Origin: a virus
Virus record (IMG/VR): IMGVR_UViG_3300013285_000073
Coordinates: 1-24,840 of that record
Length of the DNA: 24,840 nt
Reading direction: 5' to 3' (one strand)
Part shown: piece by piece, positions 21,376 through 24,840 of the stretch
Numbering within the stretch: the stretch's first letter is position 1
Layout: every line of letters starts with the position of its first letter
The notes under the pieces: generated by a model
Told to the model about the DNA's origin: nothing
The model's database searches: none
Seen by the model: only the letters and a program-made list of their open reading frames with translations
Program-made: the position numbers and the translations under genes

Positions 21376-21626
21376 TGGAAGAAGCACTAATTATGGAAGT
21401 TTGGGATACTTTTAAGGAGTATATCCCAGAAAAAAATAAGGACATGGCGGCAAATCAATACGTTGATTTTTTGTTAGGTAAAGATGTGCCGGCAGATGTT
21501 CTCGAAAGTCTCACAGGATATGACACTCATCTTGACGATGCAATTCGCACCGTGGTAGAAGAGGAAAAAGGCTATGATGAAGAAGAAGAAGGCGATGATT
21601 TTGGGTATGAAGACGAGGAGTACTAA
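21375..21626 (+). CDS. Small very acidic protein between uvsX and uvsY (83 aa)
   Basis: The start ATG 21375 overlaps the uvsX stop (TAATG), and its own TAA overlaps the uvsY ATG 21626 in the same way, so the three are coupled. The N-terminal ~60 residues form a helical domain (LIMEVWDTFKEYIPEKNKD, MAANQYVDFLLGKDVPADVL). The last ~22 are nearly all Glu/Asp (VEEEKGYDEEEEGDDFGYED). It has no catalytic motif. An acidic tail of this kind could mimic DNA or interact with UvsX or gp32, but that is inference from position and charge. I do not recognise a named T4 homologue. Confidence 0.8.
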   Translation: MEEALIMEVWDTFKEYIPEKNKDMAANQYVDFLLGKDVPADVLESLTGYDTHLDDAIRTVVEEEKGYDEEEEGDDFGYEDEEY

Positions 21627-22081
21627 TGAATTGGTACTCAAAGGTGAGCAAGGACATTGCTCATCTTCCAGATTGTATTGATCACTACTATACTCAACTC
21701 GATGAAGCAAGAGGTGAGGTTAAAATCTACGGTATTGTAGAAAAAGCCTCATCCTCTTTGCCTGGTATTGTTGAGCAACGGTTTAATCAACTACAAGAAA
21801 TTGAGGGTATTTTAGAATATCTGAATATCGAACTCCGTAGGATTCGTTCTAAGACGTTTCGCAAATATTTAGAAAATTATCAACGTGCTCTTAGTTCAAG
21901 AGACGTAGAAAAATACGTAGAGGGCGATGCTGACGTAGTTGATATGGAAAAAATTATTAACGAATTTGCCTTACTGCGAAATCAATGGTTAGGTATCATT
22001 AAAGGCCTTGACATAAAGCAATGGCAAATCAGTAACATCATCAAATTGCGTACCGCAGGTATGGAAGATATACAAATTTAA
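21626..22081 (+). CDS. uvsY: UvsY-like recombination mediator (151 aa)
   Basis: A small all-helical protein placed between uvsX and uvsW. The piece QEIEGILEYLNIELRRIRSK, TFRKYLENYQRALSSRDVEK, YVEGDADVVDMEKIINEF and WQISNIIKLRTAGMEDIQI resembles the middle and end of UvsY of T4-type cyanophages. These read RxLxDYxEARxxSxxDAxxYxxGExxVVD and QISNVTRLxxxGIDD, from memory. UvsY helps UvsX load onto gp32-covered ssDNA. The size is close to T4 UvsY (137 aa). The first ~60 residues (MNWYSKVSKDIAHLPDCID) are less familiar. It starts by TAATG overlap with the acidic gene. Identification rests on the pattern plus the neighbourhood. Confidence 0.7.
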   Translation: MNWYSKVSKDIAHLPDCIDHYYTQLDEARGEVKIYGIVEKASSSLPGIVEQRFNQLQEIEGILEYLNIELRRIRSKTFRKYLENYQRALSSRDVEKYVEGDADVVDMEKIINEFALLRNQWLGIIKGLDIKQWQISNIIKLRTAGMEDIQI

Positions 22082-22088
22082 GGAAATT

Positions 22089-23249
22089 ATGTTCTTAGAA
22101 GATATCATTCAAGAATCAGTGTTGTTGCCTAGTCTCCGTCTGGGAGATGCTACCATGCTGGGCAGTTTTAATTCTCAAATTTGGATGGGTAAGGGCCTGA
22201 CACAGAAGCAAATTGATGCGGCTGTGAAATTGTTGAGAAAATACTCAGAAACTTTGAGTTTAAAATTGATGGCCGATGTAAAACCTCACCTTGACTCACC
22301 TGTAATGAAACTAGGAGTTCGCCAAATAGTACCACAAGCAAAAAGAATTACATTCATCGACGACATCCCTAAGCAATTTTTGATAAGTTTTCCATATGAC
22401 GAAGAAATGGTGAGAAAAATGCGGTCTTTCAATGAAAAAAACAAGGCCGATGCATGTGAATGGGATCCAGAATTAAGAGAGTGGAAGGTTCCACTAACTG
22501 AAAGAGCAGTATTGTTTTTAAAAAATGTGCTATGTCCAGCGGGTTTTGAGGTATGTGAAAAAACTGGTGAATTTTTTGGTCAAATTGACGAAATTTTGGT
22601 CAATTTTGAGGAGTATGTGCCCCAACTGGTTCAGAAAGATGGCAATTTTTATTTTAAAAATACACACTCTTCGATACCGCAACCAGAAGGTATGTCATTT
22701 TTGGAAACCTTATACCATGCTAAACGCTATGGCATTACCATTTGGGACGAAGATATTGAAGAAAACCTAAAAAATGGAGATTTTTCCATTTTTACCAAAA
22801 AATTCCTAAATCCCAAGACCGACGATGATCTTACGTTTAATGGGGATGAGCACTCAATTGAAATTTTTAACGAGTTGATTGATCAAATGACCCCGTGCCT
22901 TGTGGTCATTCCGCCTAACAGTGAAATTCAAAACTTAAAAAAATGGTGGTCCTATCTAACTACCAAAAATTTCACAAAAACTCAGATTTCTGTGATGTTT
23001 AGGACTGACAACGGTAATGACAGAATATTTAACGAAATGGTTAAAGAACAAGGATTGAATAGTCCCATCACCGAAGATACAAAATTTGTGTTTGTCAGCC
23101 ACAAACTTCCCAAACCAATTGTAAAAAGTGGCATTAAGTTTAAATCAGTGATAAATCTAGGTACAATTCCTGGAGTTCATTACTCATTACAAAGTTATCT
23201 TGCTGACTTTCCCGATCAAGTCATGTACTATAGTAAAAAGAAGGTATAG
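22089..23249 (+). CDS. Protein with HARP-like segment, probable partner of UvsW (386 aa)
   Basis: AAGGAA precedes ATG 22089. After an N-terminal helical part (GKGLTQKQIDAAVKLLRKY) comes FLISFPYDEEMVRKMRSF and CEWDPELREWKVPLTERAVL (about residues 97-147). The pattern F-x-[FP]-Y-x-x-x-[LV]...[YW]-[DP]...W-x-[FV]-x-L resembles the HARP domain that in SMARCAL1-type annealing helicases sits before the motor. There is no Walker A or DEAD box. The C-terminal third (CLVVIPPNSEIQNLKKWW, TKFVFVSHKLPKPIVKSG, INLGTIPGVHYS) looks like alternating strands and helices, possibly a decayed helicase-like lobe. UvsW starts 3 bp after its stop. I infer a DNA-fork binding accessory protein; the HARP link is by eye only. 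Confidence 0.6.
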   Translation: MFLEDIIQESVLLPSLRLGDATMLGSFNSQIWMGKGLTQKQIDAAVKLLRKYSETLSLKLMADVKPHLDSPVMKLGVRQIVPQAKRITFIDDIPKQFLISFPYDEEMVRKMRSFNEKNKADACEWDPELREWKVPLTERAVLFLKNVLCPAGFEVCEKTGEFFGQIDEILVNFEEYVPQLVQKDGNFYFKNTHSSIPQPEGMSFLETLYHAKRYGITIWDEDIEENLKNGDFSIFTKKFLNPKTDDDLTFNGDEHSIEIFNELIDQMTPCLVVIPPNSEIQNLKKWWSYLTTKNFTKTQISVMFRTDNGNDRIFNEMVKEQGLNSPITEDTKFVFVSHKLPKPIVKSGIKFKSVINLGTIPGVHYSLQSYLADFPDQVMYYSKKKV

Positions 23250-23252
23250 ATT

Positions 23253-24707
23253 TTGTCAGTAAATTGTAAAATTATCATTAAGGATGAGGTCAATGTAAAG
23301 ATAGAAGGACTTGACTTAGACACTCGTAAATCACTGGTCAAAAAATTCAAGTATTTTGATCAAAAAGCCCGATATCTACCGGCTTATAAGTTAGGGCGTT
23401 GGGACGGCTGTACCTCATTTTTTGGTCTTGGTGGAACCACATACATGAGTATGCTTCCTCAAGTTATTGAAGAATTGATCAGTCAAGGCTATGATCCACT
23501 AGTAGAGGATCTGCGTGTTCCCTTAGACCTAAATTTCACCAAAATTTCTGAAGATTTTTGGGGTGATCAAACCTGGCCAGAAGGACATCGATTTGCTGGA
23601 GAAAAGATTAGACTTCGTGATGACCAAGTAGAAGTTGTCAACAAGTTCCTTGAGAATCCCCAATGTATCCAAGAGATTGCCACTGGTTTTGGCAAGACCA
23701 TTACCACCGCAACTTTGAGCAAAATCTGTGAAAAATACGGTCGTACAATAACCATTGTTCCCAACAAGAGTTTAGTTGAACAAACAGAAGAAGACTTCAT
23801 TAACTGTAAATTAGATGTTGGTGTTTACTACGGCGATCGAAAAGATCTTGGAAAAACGCACACTATTTGTACTTGGCAAAGTCTCAATATTTTAGAGAAA
23901 AAATCACACGATGACGACATTGCATTAGATCTTGCCACATTTTTAGACGGTGTCAATTGTGTAATGGTTGACGAAGTACACATGGCCAAAGCCGATGTGT
24001 TAAAGAAACTTTTGACCAATTATATGGCAGGTGCTCCCATACGCTGGGGACTAACAGGTACGGTTCCAAAAGAGGACATAGACTTTCAAAATATCAAGGC
24101 GGGATTAGGCGAAGTTGTGCATACAGTCAAGGCACACGAATTACAAGAAAAAGGCGTGTTGAGTAATTGTCATGTGAATATTTTACAAACTGCCGAATGG
24201 AAAGAATTTAAATCGTATCCTGAAGAATTAAAATATCTAGTGACTGATGAAACAAGAATGAACTATATCAGCGGGCTTGTCAAGACAATTTCCGAAGGTG
24301 GAAATACACTGGTACTGGTTGACAGAATAGAATCAGGACGTATAATATGTAGTAACATTGAGGATAGTGTGTTTATATCAGGTGAAGTAAAAACCAAAGA
24401 TCGAAAAGAGGAATATGATGGGGTGGCAACTGCTGATAAAAAGATTATTGTGGCGACTTACGGTGTGGCCGCTGTGGGTATTAATATCCCCCGTATTTTT
24501 AATCTGGTTCTTCTTGAGCCCGGAAAGAGCTTTGTCCGGGTTATACAAAGTATTGGGCGAGGTATTAGGAAAGCAGACGACAAAGACTTCGTACAGATCT
24601 GGGATATGACTGCAACAACAAAATACGCTAAGAAACACCTCACTGAAAGAAAAAAATATTATAAGGAAGCCAAGTATCCATTTGACGTGGAGAAAGTAAA
24701 ATACTAA
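23253..24707 (+). CDS. uvsW: UvsW-like DNA/RNA helicase (484 aa)
   Basis: It begins at TTG 23253, with AAGG 8 nt upstream. The first residues CKIIIKDEVNVKIEG match the N-terminal strand of T4 UvsW (IKVHFHDFSHVRID), so a later start would cut the domain. SF2 motifs are Walker A ATGFGKT at residues 143-149, DEVH at 240-243, LTGT at 267-270, ISGEVKTKDRKEEYDG, IIVATYGVAAVGINI (motif V region), and VIQSIGRGIRKAD (motif VI). UvsW unwinds branched DNA and R-loops and moves Holliday junctions, ending origin-based replication and aiding recombination-dependent replication. The length matches T4 UvsW (about 503 aa). Its TAA overlaps the next ATG. Confidence 0.92.
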   Translation: MSVNCKIIIKDEVNVKIEGLDLDTRKSLVKKFKYFDQKARYLPAYKLGRWDGCTSFFGLGGTTYMSMLPQVIEELISQGYDPLVEDLRVPLDLNFTKISEDFWGDQTWPEGHRFAGEKIRLRDDQVEVVNKFLENPQCIQEIATGFGKTITTATLSKICEKYGRTITIVPNKSLVEQTEEDFINCKLDVGVYYGDRKDLGKTHTICTWQSLNILEKKSHDDDIALDLATFLDGVNCVMVDEVHMAKADVLKKLLTNYMAGAPIRWGLTGTVPKEDIDFQNIKAGLGEVVHTVKAHELQEKGVLSNCHVNILQTAEWKEFKSYPEELKYLVTDETRMNYISGLVKTISEGGNTLVLVDRIESGRIICSNIEDSVFISGEVKTKDRKEEYDGVATADKKIIVATYGVAAVGINIPRIFNLVLLEPGKSFVRVIQSIGRGIRKADDKDFVQIWDMTATTKYAKKHLTERKKYYKEAKYPFDVEKVKY

Positions 24708-24840
24708 TGCAAATATTGACGCTAGAAAACAAGACTTATTATCTAAATGACTTACCAGAGGAGTTAGAGGAAGACATGCGATTTAGTGTGTTTGATAATA
24801 GTGATCCTGCTAACCCAGATTATTTTTATATCCCTCTTAT
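24707..24840 (+). CDS. N-terminus of a conserved phage protein of unknown function (cut by window end)
   Basis: ATG 24707 overlaps the uvsW stop (TAATG), and the frame stays open to the right edge. The visible 44 residues read MQILTLENKTYYLNDLPEEL, then EDMRFSVFDNSDPANPDYFY and IPL. The beginning is strand-rich and acidic, with no signal peptide or recognisable enzyme motif. Overlapping start and lack of any terminator place it in the gp32-uvsW operon. I recall proteins with a similar opening next to uvsW in marine T4-type phages, without a function; this is weak evidence. Confidence 0.7.
   Translation, partial: MQILTLENKTYYLNDLPEELEEDMRFSVFDNSDPANPDYFYIPL

Noticed and set aside
24714-24750. 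TTGACG as a possible -35 box near the start of the last gene
   Set aside because: No convincing -10 at 16-18 bp, and the gene is translationally coupled to uvsW.
1-24840. tRNA genes, CRISPR arrays, insertion sequences, att sites
   Set aside because: I saw no cloverleaf with a CCA/T-loop signature, no regularly spaced repeats, no transposase and no integrase; the only exact longer repeat noticed is the 32-bp pair in the 13820 gene.

Overview
This window is a piece of a T4-like contractile-tailed phage (Caudoviricetes, T4 superfamily). It carries recognisable homologues of T4 genes 13, 14, 15, 18, 19, 4, 16, 17, 32, uvsX, uvsY, uvsW and the dNMP kinase (gene 1). The DNA is AT-rich and almost fully coding, and I see no gene-free stretch of 300 bases. 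Many divergent or enlarged proteins (tail sheath of 1127 aa, gp15 of 485 aa, gp14 of 411 aa) and small virion-type proteins of unknown function point to an environmental 'far-T4' type, closer to the cyanophage/pelagiphage kind than to enterobacterial T4. The host cannot be read from this window.

Layout. (1) 1-1145, plus strand: four small proteins, three of which look like paralogues of one domain family (DUF7936-like). (2) 1146-4263, minus strand: an inverted cassette gp14 > gp15 > Nudix hydrolase, with overlapping start/stop codons. It ends back-to-back with the plus-strand genes. (3) 4292-5763, plus strand: neck protein gp13, divergent from gp14 across only 28 bp, then a dNMP kinase with its own sigma70-like promoter. 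A minus-strand HNH/zinc-finger gene (5693-6028) overlaps the kinase tail. (4) 6131-12301: tail sheath gp18, tail tube gp19, a terminator, then a tube-fold/baseplate-like protein and a small virion protein. (5) 12298-16844: head completion gp4, small terminase gp16, a protein with a capsid-targeting-like N-terminus, a Met/Gly-rich acidic protein, a strong UUCG terminator, and large terminase gp17. (6) 16854-19210: a large conserved virion-type protein and a small Lys/Ala-rich protein that may be joined by a frameshift. (7) 19226-24840: a recombination/replication operon: gp32, UvsX, an acidic 83-aa protein, UvsY, a protein with a HARP-like segment, UvsW, and the start of another gene. It is preceded by an overlapping early promoter, late promoter and terminator.

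Regulation. A T4-type late motif (TATAAATA or [CGA]TAAATA) precedes many late genes. For a group of genes without a Shine-Dalgarno sequence the motif ends only 5-7 nt before ATG. With T4 geometry transcription would start at or within two bases of the start codon, so these look like leaderless late mRNAs. Genes with a good Shine-Dalgarno either have the motif further upstream or lack it. Two sigma70-like promoters (TTGACA with 17-bp spacers) mark the dNMP kinase and the gp32 operon as early/middle units.

All family assignments rest on recognising sequence patterns by eye; no database search was run.
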